Source: JAVKBW01 sp040222995
GTDB taxonomy: Bacteria > Pseudomonadota > Alphaproteobacteria > UBA8366 > Aestuariispiraceae
Assembly (NCBI GenBank): GCA_040222995.1
Contig: JAVKBW010000016.1
Coordinates: forward strand, 62,001 to 126,000
DNA length: 64,000 nt
Direction: 5' to 3'
The position numbers and the translations under genes are program-made. The notes under the pieces were generated by a model that worked only from the letters and a program-made list of their open reading frames with translations, made no database searches and was not told the origin of the DNA. Positions 16,593 through 26,600 of the stretch are shown here, piece by piece; within the stretch, counting starts at the first letter, position 1, and every line of letters begins with the position of its first letter.

Positions 16593-17996
16593 ATGGCGAT
16601 GCCTTTGACAGATTGTCGGGAACTGCCGCTTTCAACCGACAGCCGTGCGGCAATTGACGGACTGGAAGACGCGCATGGCGACCTGTTGCGGATGCGCGGC
16701 GATCCCGTTGCCCGGATCGACGCCGTGCTGCGGGACTATCCATCCTTCGTGATGGGGCATGTGTTCAAGGCGGCCGTGCTGACCCAGGCGATGGAAACCC
16801 GCATCTACAAGGACATGCTGGGCGCTGTTGAAAAGGCCGAAACGCTCTGGCCCTTCGCGAACGAACGCGAACGCGGCCATATCAAGGCGGTGCGCGCCTG
16901 GGTCGATGGCAACTTCATCGGTGCGGTCGAGGCGTGGGACGAGGTTCTGATATCCTGGCCGCGCGATCTGCTGGCGCTGCAACTGGCGCATCTTTCCGAC
17001 GTGTTGCTGGGCGATACCGTGAACCAGCGTGACCGGATCGCCCGGGTGCTGCACGCCTGGAACGAAACCGTGCCGGGCTACAATTTCGTTCTCGGGTTCC
17101 ATGCCTTCGGCCTGGAGGAATGCGGCGACTACATGCGGGCGGAAGAAGCCGGGCGCCGGGCGCTGGCGATGGATCCGACCGACGCCTATTCTATTCACGC
17201 GGTCGCTCATGTGCTGGAAATGATGGGGCGGCAGGAAGGCGGCATCCATCTGCTGACCAGCCGGCTTGATGACTGGGCGCACGGCAATTTCCGCAATCAT
17301 CTGTACTGGCACCTGTCGCTGTTTCATCTCGATCTGTGTCAGTACGACAAGGTCTTCGAAATCTACGATCACGCCCTGCGCAGCCAGGAACAGAGCGGCG
17401 ATATTTACGAGGAGCTCGATTCCGCGGCCCTGCTATGGCGGCTGACGCTGCTGGGCGTCGATACCGGCGATCGCTGGAACAAGCTTTCCGACAAATGGGA
17501 GCACGCGGCGGAAGACACGCTGTACGCTTTCAACGACGTTCACGCGATGATGACCTTCGTCGCCGACGGCCGGATGGATCTGGCCGACAAGGTGCTGAAC
17601 GCCAACGAACGCTACGTTTCCACCGAGGCCGACTGCAATGTCGCGATGACCCGCGAGGTCGGCCTGCCGTTCTGCCGGGCCATCTGCGCCTTCGCAAAGG
17701 GCGACTACGATGCGGTTGTCGACCAGCTCTATCCGATCCGCTATCGCACGGCCTTTCTCGGCGGATCGCATGCGCAGCGCGATGTTATCCACCTGACGCT
17801 GATCGAATCGGCTTTGCGCGCCGGGCGGCACGAACTGGCCCGGGCGCTGGCGTCGGAACGCACCCAGCTCAAGCCGACAAGCCCGCAGAACTGGCTGTTG
17901 ACGGCCCGGGCGATGGACGGGTGCGGCCAGAAGGAAGACGCGGAAGCCGCACGTCTGCGGGCGGAATCCCTGCGTCTGGAACGCCGGGCCGCCTGA
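16593..17996 (+). CDS. TTC38-like tetratricopeptide repeat protein
   Basis: 467 residues, no signal peptide. The sequence reads as a string of helical TPR-like pairs and resembles the TTC38 family shared by bacteria and animals: ...VLGFHAFGLEECGDYMRAEEAGRRAL... and ...HAVAHVLEMMGRQEGGIHLL... (about residues 165-220) are typical. The molecular role of the family is unknown; a protein-binding scaffold is likely from the fold. It has its own promoter candidate and stands between serA and hisZ in the same direction. Confidence 0.85.
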   Translation: MAMPLTDCRELPLSTDSRAAIDGLEDAHGDLLRMRGDPVARIDAVLRDYPSFVMGHVFKAAVLTQAMETRIYKDMLGAVEKAETLWPFANERERGHIKAVRAWVDGNFIGAVEAWDEVLISWPRDLLALQLAHLSDVLLGDTVNQRDRIARVLHAWNETVPGYNFVLGFHAFGLEECGDYMRAEEAGRRALAMDPTDAYSIHAVAHVLEMMGRQEGGIHLLTSRLDDWAHGNFRNHLYWHLSLFHLDLCQYDKVFEIYDHALRSQEQSGDIYEELDSAALLWRLTLLGVDTGDRWNKLSDKWEHAAEDTLYAFNDVHAMMTFVADGRMDLADKVLNANERYVSTEADCNVAMTREVGLPFCRAICAFAKGDYDAVVDQLYPIRYRTAFLGGSHAQRDVIHLTLIESALRAGRHELARALASERTQLKPTSPQNWLLTARAMDGCGQKEDAEAARLRAESLRLERRAA

Positions 17997-18024
17997 ACCG
18001 TCCACCCCCGCAGGATTGCTTGCC

Positions 18025-18064
18025 GTACAGGGTCAAAACCTGTACCTAAACTCCGGTTCCGGAG
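18025..18064 (+). promoter_or_regulatory. Two tandem hairpins between the TPR gene and hisZ
   Basis: GTACAGG-gtcaaaa-CCTGTAC (18025-18045; 7-bp perfect stem) and CTCCG-gttc-CGGAG (within 18051-18064) lie in the 99-base gap. No T-run follows, so they may be a weak terminator, an operator or leader structure. Confidence 0.4.
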
Positions 18065-18095
18065 CATGCAAACTTAACAATTCTGCGAAATCGAC

Positions 18096-19255
18096 ATGAG
18101 CAACAGTGCGCAAAAATCCTTGCTGCCGATCGGCCTGCGTGACGGCCTTCCGCCCTATGCGGACCAGGAAGCGCATCTGGTGGAAACGCTGCTGGGCGCG
18201 TTTCGCGGATATGGCTACCAGCGGGTCGATCCGCCGCTGCTGGAATTCGAGGAAAACCTGCTCGACGGTGTCGGCGCGGCGACGTCGCAATCGACCTTCC
18301 GGCTGATGGACCCCGTCAGCCAGCGCATGATGGGTATTCGCGCCGATATCACACCGCAGGTAGAACGCATTGCGGCGACACGCCTCAAAAAAACACCCCG
18401 GCCGTTGCGGCTTTCCTATAACGGCAGCGTTCTGCGCATCAAAGGGTCGCAATTGCGGCCGGAACGCCAGTTCCGCCAGGTCGGATGCGAGCTGATCGGC
18501 AGCGATTCGGCATTGGCCGATGCGGAAATGGTCATTCTGGCGGTCGATGCGCTGACGAAGGCGGGGGTCAGGAATCTCAGCGTCGATCTGAACCTGCCGA
18601 CGGTCGTACAGTCTGTGTGCCGCGACTATTCGGTCGACTATGCCGAGGCGCGCGCCGCGCTGGACCGGAAAGACCTTAATGCCGTGTCCGAGATCGCCGG
18701 GCAGGGCGCGCGGGTTCTTGAAGATCTGCTGCGGTCGACGGGCCGGGTCGATCAGGCGCTCGATACGCTGTCCGGCATCGCGCTTCCCGATGACGCGGCC
18801 GCTGAACGCGACCGTCTGGTCGAGGTCGTCGGGCTGGTCCGCGAAGCCCTGCCGGATCTGTCGCTGACCGTCGATCCGGTCGAACATCGCGGATTCGAAT
18901 ACCAGACCGGCCTCAGTTTCACGATATTTGGCGCCGGGATTCGCGGTGAACTGGGCCGGGGCGGCCGCTACCGGTCGGTGTTCAGCGACGATACGGCGAC
19001 CGGGTTTACTCTGTATCTGGATACTGTTTTACGGGGGCTGCCGGAGCCGCAGGACGTCAACAGCGTGCTGGTCGCGGCCGACGTTTCGTCCGCCATTCGC
19101 CGTGAATTGCGGGCGGCCGGTTGGGTCGTGGTCGCCTCGCTGAATGCCGGCGGCGATGCCGAACGCGAAGCGCGCGATCTGCGCTGCAGTCATATCTACA
19201 AGGACGGCGTGGCCGTGCGTCTGGAACAGGCTTACGAAGGCAAAGGGGAAGCATC

Positions 19256-19259
<4 letters not shown>
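18096..19259 (+). CDS. hisZ: ATP phosphoribosyltransferase regulatory subunit
   Basis: 387 residues, a histidyl-tRNA-synthetase paralogue that lacks the anticodon domain. It partners the short HisG (HisGS) and confers histidine feedback on the first step of histidine synthesis. Visible features are the class II motif 1-like start (LPPYADQEAHLVETLLGAFRGYGYQRVDPPLLEF), motif 2-like LRLSYNGSVLR...RQFRQVGCELIG and the HisZ-type GFEYQTGLSFTIFGAGIRGELGRGGRY. HisG itself is not in the window. The stop TGA overlaps the TTG start of purA. Confidence 0.95.
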
Positions 19260-20548
<1,289 letters not shown>

Positions 20549-20600
20549 TGCGGGGCACGCGAGCCTTTCTGAATCAGTATATGGTGTAACCTCCGGTTGG

Positions 20601-20617
20601 CTGGCATAGTGCTTGCT
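20601..20617 (+). promoter_or_regulatory. Candidate sigma-54 (RpoN) promoter
   Basis: The 17 bases ctggcatagtgcttgct match the RpoN consensus YTGGCACGRNNNTTGCW at all but two positions, with the invariant GG and GC spaced by 10. It would start transcription near 20628, about 30 bases before the kinase-like gene. No enhancer-binding site was recognised. Confidence 0.5.
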
Positions 20618-20657
20618 GCCGGAACGTTGATACTTATTCACTGCGAGAACGCAGGAT

Positions 20658-22700
20658 ATGGCGCTGAAAATTCAAGGTGGCGAAGCAACGCCTGCGGACT
20701 CTGCCAATGGCGGCGGCGGTATCGTTACGGTCAAGGGCCGGTACGATATCGACACCAGCGTCCCGATGCCGCAATTCGATGCCGCGCCCGCGGTTGCGTA
20801 CAGGGCCGTTGCGCGGCGCGATTCGCGCCGGTCGATCTATGCCCTGATCTGCGATCCGAAGATGCCGCCGCGCCTCGACGCGATATCGATGATTCACCGC
20901 ATTGACCACCGCAATGTCCAGAAAGTGGTCGACTGGGCGGTGGTGGACTGGCCGCCGGAAGGCCGCCGCTGCCCCGTCATTATCGTCGAGCAGCCGCTGG
21001 GCCAAAAATACTTCAATAGCCTGCAGGACGATAACAAGCCGATCCACGAAGAACAGGTCATGCGGTGTTTTATCCAGCCGATGGTCACGGCTTTGCGCGA
21101 ACTTCATGCGGTCGGCATCATTCACCGCGGCATTCGCCCCGATAACATCTATCTGGCGGACGATCCCGAAACCGGCACCATCATCAGCGAATGTTTCAGC
21201 GCGCCGGCCGGTATGACCCAGCCGACCGTCTTCGAAACGCTGCGGGACGGGGCGTCGACGCCCGCCGGACGCGGCGAGGGTTTCGCAACGAATGATATGT
21301 ACGCCTTCGGCGTGATGATCGTGTCGCTGCTGACCGGCAAGGTTCCCTGCCGGGATCTGACGGACGAGGAAATAATCCGCCAGAAAGTCGCGATGGGCTC
21401 GTATGCCATGCTGACGCAGCAGGCGCGCATTTCCCTGACCTTGATGGAACCGCTTCGCGGCCTGCTGAATGACGATGACATGGAGCGCTGGACGCTGGAA
21501 GATGTCTCCCTGTGGATCAGCGGTCGCCGGCTGTCGCCGAAACAGCAGGTGATGCCGACCAAGGCGTCGCGCGGGTTTCATTTCTGCGACGAGGATTATC
21601 TGACCGCGCGGGAGCTGGCGCATGCCATGTTCCATAACTGGGCGCAGGCGGCGAAGCCGATCAAGGACGGCAGTCTCGACGGCTGGCTTCGGCGCAGCCT
21701 TTCGGAAGAATCGCGGGTCGAGGCCGTCAACCAGGCGAAGCTGGCGCTGACAGACGGGTCGGACAACGAAGACAGGCTGATCGCCCGGGTGATCACCGCG
21801 CTCGATCCGCAGGGACCGATCCGGTACAAGGGGCTGGCCTGCACGGTCGACGGCATTTCCTCGTTTCTGGCGTTGCATTACGAAGATCAGGAGGCGCGCC
21901 AGTTGTTCGCCCAGGTCATCAATGCCGGCCTGCCGCATTTCTGGTGCGAACAGCAGACGAAAACGCATTCGGCCCTGCTGCCCTTTCTCACCCGGCTTGA
22001 CCGGATGCGCGCAACCATGGCGCGGCATGGTCTGGGCAACGGCATCGAACGGGTGATGTATGAACTGAACCCGTCGACGCCCTGCCGGTCGCAAATCTTC
22101 GAACGCGACTTTGTCGCCACGATCGATCATTTTCTGCCCGCGATGGAACTTCTGGCGACCGAACAGGGAGAGGAGGTGCAGCGGTTTCTCGACCGCGATG
22201 TCGCGGCTTTCATTTCGACGCATTTCAAACGCGGTATCGGCAACGAATTGCGGGACTATGAAGACGACGATCTGGCGATCAGCGCTATCGCCCAGGTGCG
22301 AATTCTGGCGAACCTGCAGGAATCGCTCGCACGGAAGGAAACCTTTCCCGCATTGTGCGCCAGGTCGGTCGACCTGCTGCAGCCGGCCATCGAACGGTTC
22401 TATTCGAGAAAAACCCGCAAGCGCATTTCAGAACAGCTTCAGGGGCTGGCCAAACAGGGCCGGCTCGAGCCGTTGCTGCAGATCCTCGACAACCGCCGTG
22501 AACTGGAAATCGACCAGAATGGCTTCCGGCGCAGTTGCGTGAGCTATGCGCGGTCGATCCGCGAGACGATCAAGCTGAAACGGGATATGAAGAACCAGAA
22601 GAAAATTGCATCCGACCAGGGCGGCATGCTGTCCACCGGCGTTGCAAGCATCGTCGCCATGATCGGTTTCATGGCCTATGTCGTTGTGTCACTGGTGTAA
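20658..22700 (+). CDS. Membrane-anchored protein-kinase-like protein lacking catalytic residues
   Basis: 680 residues. Residues about 30-310 follow the Ser/Thr kinase fold, but key residues are changed: the HRD loop reads HRGIRPDN (156-163, Gly for the catalytic Asp; N163 kept), the DFG position reads SECFS, and the beta-3 lysine is not evident in SIYALICDP. The C-lobe motif ATNDMYAFGVMIVSLLTG is conserved. Residues about 320-650 are helical without a recognised domain. A single hydrophobic helix at 657-680 (ends YVVVSLV) makes this a tail-anchored protein with the kinase-like part in the cytoplasm. Likely a signalling pseudokinase; the role is unknown. The next gene begins 6 bases after the stop, so they form an operon. 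Confidence 0.85.
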   Translation: MALKIQGGEATPADSANGGGGIVTVKGRYDIDTSVPMPQFDAAPAVAYRAVARRDSRRSIYALICDPKMPPRLDAISMIHRIDHRNVQKVVDWAVVDWPPEGRRCPVIIVEQPLGQKYFNSLQDDNKPIHEEQVMRCFIQPMVTALRELHAVGIIHRGIRPDNIYLADDPETGTIISECFSAPAGMTQPTVFETLRDGASTPAGRGEGFATNDMYAFGVMIVSLLTGKVPCRDLTDEEIIRQKVAMGSYAMLTQQARISLTLMEPLRGLLNDDDMERWTLEDVSLWISGRRLSPKQQVMPTKASRGFHFCDEDYLTARELAHAMFHNWAQAAKPIKDGSLDGWLRRSLSEESRVEAVNQAKLALTDGSDNEDRLIARVITALDPQGPIRYKGLACTVDGISSFLALHYEDQEARQLFAQVINAGLPHFWCEQQTKTHSALLPFLTRLDRMRATMARHGLGNGIERVMYELNPSTPCRSQIFERDFVATIDHFLPAMELLATEQGEEVQRFLDRDVAAFISTHFKRGIGNELRDYEDDDLAISAIAQVRILANLQESLARKETFPALCARSVDLLQPAIERFYSRKTRKRISEQLQGLAKQGRLEPLLQILDNRRELEIDQNGFRRSCVSYARSIRETIKLKRDMKNQKKIASDQGGMLSTGVASIVAMIGFMAYVVVSLV

Positions 22701-22706
22701 CCGGCG

Positions 22707-23333
22707 ATGGCGAAAAAACCGACAAAAAAGGCCGCGGCCGCCAAACCCGAAGCGAAGAAGGGCAGAAACAAGAAGCTGCAGCTTTTTGCCTGGGTGCTGG
22801 CGCCGCTGATCGTCTACGTCGCCTATCCCCTGTTGATCGTCGCGCTTGCGGGTATGGTTCCGACCTTCGTCGCCTATATCATCGATACAAGGCGGGAGCG
22901 CTACGCGGCCAGAACGGTCGGGTATATGAACTTCGCAGGCGTGATGATCGTCGGCTTCGATATCTGGGGCAACAATACATGGCAGCAGGCGCTTGAGCTT
23001 ATATCGCAGCCCACCAACTGGCTGATCATGCTGGGCTGCGCCGCCGTGGGCTGGATATTCTACTTCGCCGCGCCGCCGGTCGTATACGCCTATCTGACGG
23101 TCGCGAACGACATGAAACTGAAGCAGTTGCAGAAAGAGCAGCGCGAACTGGTCAAGGAATGGGGTGAACAGGTGAAGTCATCGGCCCCCAGCATGGAAAC
23201 GGACGACCCGAAACCGGCCGGCCAGAAAGAGGGCGCGGAATCCGGCAACGATGCGGCAACACCCGACGAGACGGACACGGAAGGCGACGGCGAAGAAGAT
23301 ACGCCGCCGAAAAAGGCGGCGGCGGCCCGCTAG
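22707..23333 (+). CDS. Membrane protein of unknown function, partner of the kinase-like gene
   Basis: 208 residues, not recognised. A lysine/alanine-rich start (KKPTKKAAAAK) is followed by three or four hydrophobic helices (about residues 24-55, 72-86 and 106-130), then a short amphipathic coiled-coil-like stretch (LKQLQKEQRELVKEWGEQVK) and an acidic, disordered tail ending in a basic PPKKAAAAR. It lies 6 bases behind the kinase-like gene and probably shares its transcript and function. It is convergent with the rraA-like gene. Confidence 0.75.
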   Translation: MAKKPTKKAAAAKPEAKKGRNKKLQLFAWVLAPLIVYVAYPLLIVALAGMVPTFVAYIIDTRRERYAARTVGYMNFAGVMIVGFDIWGNNTWQQALELISQPTNWLIMLGCAAVGWIFYFAAPPVVYAYLTVANDMKLKQLQKEQRELVKEWGEQVKSSAPSMETDDPKPAGQKEGAESGNDAATPDETDTEGDGEEDTPPKKAAAAR

Positions 23334-23361
23334 AATTTGTTCGCGCTTCCTCGAATCCGAT

Positions 23362-24024
23362 CTAGTCAATCAGCGTGACTTCGGGGACGCCATAGGCCTC
23401 GGCCAGCGACCCGCCTTTGGCAAGGCTGGCCAGCACCCGTTCTTCCATGGCGAGTTTTTCCTTCGCGGCGGCTAGCGTTTCTTCAACTCTGGCAAAGGGA
23501 ACCACCGTCACGCCGTCGGCGTCGCCGATGATCAGATCGCCCGGCGATACCGAAAGACCGCCGCAGGAAATCGTGCCGTCGATGATGCCGCCGAACCCTT
23601 TATGCGGTCCGCGCGGCACAACCGCCCGCGAAAAGCACGGGAAGCCGGCCTCGATGATTTCGGCGGAATCCCGCACCGCGCCATCGACGATCAGCCCGCC
23701 GACGCCGTGTTCGACGGCGGCGCGCGTCATCAGGCCGCCCCAGATCGCGATGTCTTCCAGCCGCTGGGCATTGGCGACCAGAATATCGCCGCGTTCGCAG
23801 CAGCCGATTGCGCCATGCAGGGCGCTGTTATCGGCAACCATGCATTCGACGGTGCGGGCCTGACCGACAATGGTCATATCCGGCGAGAGTGGTTTGATCG
23901 CCGCCGCCATCGCCTGAAACCGGCCCAGACAATCGGAGGCGACCGCCGCCGGAATTTTGCGCCATTCTTCCAGCGTTTCAGCGGACAGGCGGGGAATGGT
24001 GATGTTGTGACGGCGAACGCTCAT
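23362..24024 (-). CDS. RraA-family protein (aldolase-like / RNase E inhibitor fold)
   Basis: 220 residues. The motif GLIVDGAVRDSAEI (about residues 133-146) contains the Arg-Asp pair of the RraA/HMG-CHA aldolase superfamily, and GDLIIGDADGVTVVP matches the C-terminal family signature. Members are either 4-hydroxy-4-methyl-2-oxoglutarate/oxaloacetate lyases or RraA regulators of RNase E; sequence alone does not decide, but conserved metal/substrate residues favour an aldolase-type enzyme. Its ribosome site GGGAG lies in the right arm of a perfect hairpin that immediately follows rpoH on the same strand. Confidence 0.88.
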   Translation of the reverse strand: MSVRRHNITIPRLSAETLEEWRKIPAAVASDCLGRFQAMAAAIKPLSPDMTIVGQARTVECMVADNSALHGAIGCCERGDILVANAQRLEDIAIWGGLMTRAAVEHGVGGLIVDGAVRDSAEIIEAGFPCFSRAVVPRGPHKGFGGIIDGTISCGGLSVSPGDLIIGDADGVTVVPFARVEETLAAAKEKLAMEERVLASLAKGGSLAEAYGVPEVTLID

Positions 24025-24057
24025 GAAAAACTCCCGTGAAAGACGATTTCACGGGAG
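24025..24057 (-). terminator. Hairpin after rpoH that overlaps the rraA-like ribosome binding site
   Basis: On the minus strand an 11-bp perfect stem (24057-24047 with 24041-24031) with a 5-base loop is followed by TTTTTC and then the ATG of the rraA-like gene. This is a typical factor-independent terminator for rpoH. Its right arm ends in GGGAG at the right distance from the ATG, so folding would also hide that Shine-Dalgarno site. Confidence 0.8.
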
Positions 24058-24113
24058 CATACACCAACCTTCCACCGGCGTAACCGTTGCCGGCGAAAGG
24101 GTTTGTTACAGGA

Positions 24114-25010
24114 TTATTCGGCCGGGGCGATCTGCAGTTTCTTTTCCATGGCGGCGTTGCGCATGGATTTCTGCAGTTTTTCGAACGCGCGAACCTCGAT
24201 CTGACGCACCCGCTCGCGGCTGACGCCGAATTCCTGGCTCAGGTCTTCCAGGGTCTTCGGGTCGTCCTTCAGCCGGCGTTCGGTCAGAATGCGGCGTTCG
24301 CGGTCGTTCAGCGTCTTCATCGCATCGGTCAGAAGCTCGCGCCGGATATCCAGCTCCTCGCTTTCCGCCAGCAACTCTTCCTGGGAATCGGAATCGTCTT
24401 CCAGCCAGTCCTGCCATTCGCCGTCGCCATCCGCCTTCAGCGGCGCGTTCAGCGAATTGTCGGCGCCGGCCAGACGACGGTTCATCGACACGACATCCTG
24501 TTCCGGCACATTCAGTTCGGTGGCGATTTTCTCGACATTTTCCGGTGACAGATCGCCCTCCTCGAACGCCTGCAGCTTGCCCTTCAGCTTGCGCAGGTTG
24601 AAGAACAGCTTCTTCTGCGAGGCGGTCGTGCCCATTTTCACGAGCGACCACGAATGCAGGATGTATTCCTGAATGGCGGCGCGGATCCACCACATGGCGT
24701 AGGTCGCAAGGCGGAAACCGCGTTCCGGGTCGAACCGCTTGACGGCCTGCATCATGCCGATATTGCCTTCGGAAATCAGTTCGTTCACCGGCAGGCCGTA
24801 ACCGCGGTATCCCATCGCGATTTTCGCGACAAGGCGCAGGTGGCTCGTCACAAGCTGGTGGGCTGCATCGCGGTCGCCATGCTCACGCCAGCTTTTCGCC
24901 AGCATGTATTCCTGTTCCTGTTCCAGCATCGGGAATTCCCGAATCTGGTTCAGGTACCGTTGCAGGTTGCCCTCGGCGCCAATTGCAGGAAGATTTCCGG
25001 TGCTTGCCAT
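24114..25010 (-). CDS. rpoH: RNA polymerase heat-shock sigma factor sigma-32
   Basis: 298 residues. It directs transcription of chaperone and protease genes on heat or envelope stress. Region 2 (ELISEGNIGMMQAVKRFDPERGFRLATYAMWWIRAAIQEYI, about 77-118), the diagnostic RpoH box QKKLFFNLRKLK (132-143) and region 4 helix-turn-helix (LEDLSQEFGVSRERVRQIEVRAFEKLQ) are all present. It lies downstream of rluD on the same strand with a 170-base gap that could hold its own promoter. The transcript probably ends at the hairpin before the rraA-like gene. Confidence 0.97.
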   Translation of the reverse strand: MASTGNLPAIGAEGNLQRYLNQIREFPMLEQEQEYMLAKSWREHGDRDAAHQLVTSHLRLVAKIAMGYRGYGLPVNELISEGNIGMMQAVKRFDPERGFRLATYAMWWIRAAIQEYILHSWSLVKMGTTASQKKLFFNLRKLKGKLQAFEEGDLSPENVEKIATELNVPEQDVVSMNRRLAGADNSLNAPLKADGDGEWQDWLEDDSDSQEELLAESEELDIRRELLTDAMKTLNDRERRILTERRLKDDPKTLEDLSQEFGVSRERVRQIEVRAFEKLQKSMRNAAMEKKLQIAPAE

Positions 25011-25182
25011 GTCGATTCTCAGACTCCGTGCCAGGTATTTTGCCGGCAGGGCGAACCCGCCGACCGTATCGTCAGGAAACTAGCAGTTAATTTTGACCAG
25101 AATATGGCACACCCCAACCGCTGAACAGACCGAAAGACGGCAATTCAACTGTTCCCTAATTGAACAAGTGGGTGCTAAAAGC

Positions 25183-26181
25183 CTATATTTCAATGGTTTC
25201 GGTCACCAAAATCAGCGCTTTCAGGTCATCCGGGAGGTCCGATTCAAAGCGCAGCGCCTTTCCGGTCACCGGATGCGCGAAACCGAGAACCTGCGCGTGC
25301 AGCGCCTGCCGGCCCAACCCGTCGATAATGTCTCTGGCGGCCTGCGGGAAGGGGCGCAGCCGCGCGGCGGTGACGCGCGTATAGACAGGATCGCCGATCA
25401 GCGGAAATCCCTGCGCCGCCAGATGCACGCGGATCTGATGCGTTCGCCCGGTTTCAAGCCGGCATTCGACCAGGCTGGCCGCGCGTCCGTACTGCGCCAG
25501 TCTGGACAGATGCGTGACCGCTTTCTTGCCCTGGCCGGTGGGCCGGATTGCCATCTTTTTGCGGTCGTTCGGGTCGCGCCCGATATTGGCCTCGATTCTG
25601 GCCTTCAGCGGCGCAACGCCGAAACACACCGCCTTGTACACCCGTTCAATGGAATGATCGGCGAACTGGCGTGACAACCCTTCATGCGCGGCGTCGTTCT
25701 TGGCGATGACGACAAGGCCGCTGGTTCCCTTGTCGATCCGGTGGACGATGCCCGGACGCCGAACCCCGCCGATGCCGGACAGGTTGTCGCCGCAATGCGC
25801 CAGCAGGCCCTGAACCAGCGTGCCGGTTTCATTCCCGGCGCCCGGATGCATCACCAGCCCGGCCGGTTTGTCGACAACGATCAGATCGTCGTCTTCGTAG
25901 GCGATCGCCAGATCCATCGGTTCGGGTGTCAGCGCAAGGTCGATAACAGGGGGCACTTCCAGTTCGACAGTTTCCCCGGCCCGGACCTTGTCAGACGGGG
26001 TGACATCCGGGTCGCCGTCAATCTGCACCAGACCGTCTAGGATGAGCGCTTTTATCCGGCTTCGCGACAGTGTTGAAATGCCGGATGCCAGAAATCTGTC
26101 CAGGCGCTCTCCTGCTTGAGCCTCCGGCACAATAAGGCTATGCGTAAGCGGTGTATCCGATGCGTTGGTGTTATCGTCCAT
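25183..26181 (-). CDS. rluD: RluD-type 23S rRNA pseudouridine synthase
   Basis: 332 residues from the ATG at 26181; the upstream open extension has no family similarity. An N-terminal S4 domain (about 24-80) precedes the RluA/RluD catalytic domain, with the catalytic aspartate D150 in PGIVHRIDKGTSGLVV. VVDKPAGLVMHPGAGN and RTHQIRVHLAAQGFPLIGDPVY are the other signatures. It makes pseudouridines in helix 69 of 23S rRNA. It is divergent from the DUF6476 gene and upstream of rpoH, an arrangement common in Alphaproteobacteria. Confidence 0.95.
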   Translation of the reverse strand: MDDNTNASDTPLTHSLIVPEAQAGERLDRFLASGISTLSRSRIKALILDGLVQIDGDPDVTPSDKVRAGETVELEVPPVIDLALTPEPMDLAIAYEDDDLIVVDKPAGLVMHPGAGNETGTLVQGLLAHCGDNLSGIGGVRRPGIVHRIDKGTSGLVVIAKNDAAHEGLSRQFADHSIERVYKAVCFGVAPLKARIEANIGRDPNDRKKMAIRPTGQGKKAVTHLSRLAQYGRAASLVECRLETGRTHQIRVHLAAQGFPLIGDPVYTRVTAARLRPFPQAARDIIDGLGRQALHAQVLGFAHPVTGKALRFESDLPDDLKALILVTETIEI

Positions 26182-26244
26182 GCCTACCACACTGTACCTC
26201 GACCCGTTTCTTTTCGGCCCATGGAAGCCCTGTAGGAGTATGCT

Positions 26245-26580
26245 ATGAACTTCGGCACGCTGAAAGCGGCGGTGATTGTCATGGGCATCCTTATCGTCGC
26301 CGGCATGGCGTTTCTGGTCTACGGTCTTTCCGTGGGCCTGCATAAGGACACATCCGTCGAAACGCAAACCGGACAGGATGCACCAACTGCGCCGGCCGCA
26401 CCGGCGACGGCCGCGTTCGGCGATATCGATATCGACCTGCCGGCCGGATCGCAGATCACCGACTACAAGATTCAGGGCGACAGGCTGGTCATTTCGGTTT
26501 CCGTTCTGGGCGGTGGCGCCAGCCTGATCGTGGTGGATCTGTCCAGCGGTACCCGCCTGGGAACGATTACCCTCAAATAA
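26245..26580 (+). CDS. DUF6476-type small membrane-anchored protein
   Basis: 111 residues. One N-terminal transmembrane helix (about 6-31) is followed by a low-complexity Ala/Pro linker and a short beta-rich domain (about 55-111: LPAGSQITDYKIQGDRLVI...GTRLGTITL). This matches a small conserved alphaproteobacterial family of unknown function usually found next to rluD. AGGAG lies about 9 bases before the ATG. The domain is probably periplasmic. Confidence 0.8.
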   Translation: MNFGTLKAAVIVMGILIVAGMAFLVYGLSVGLHKDTSVETQTGQDAPTAPAAPATAAFGDIDIDLPAGSQITDYKIQGDRLVISVSVLGGGASLIVVDLSSGTRLGTITLK

Positions 26581-26600
26581 CCCATATCCGGAATCCATCA

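Noticed and set aside
20634..22223. 529-residue minus-strand frame opposite the kinase-like gene
   Set aside because: Shadow frame rich in Arg, His and Gln; no domain. The plus-strand protein has a recognisable fold and membrane anchor.
25150..25168. GTTC-N7-GAAC element upstream of rpoH
   Set aside because: The half-sites are inverted, not the direct repeat bound by alphaproteobacterial LexA; left unassigned.
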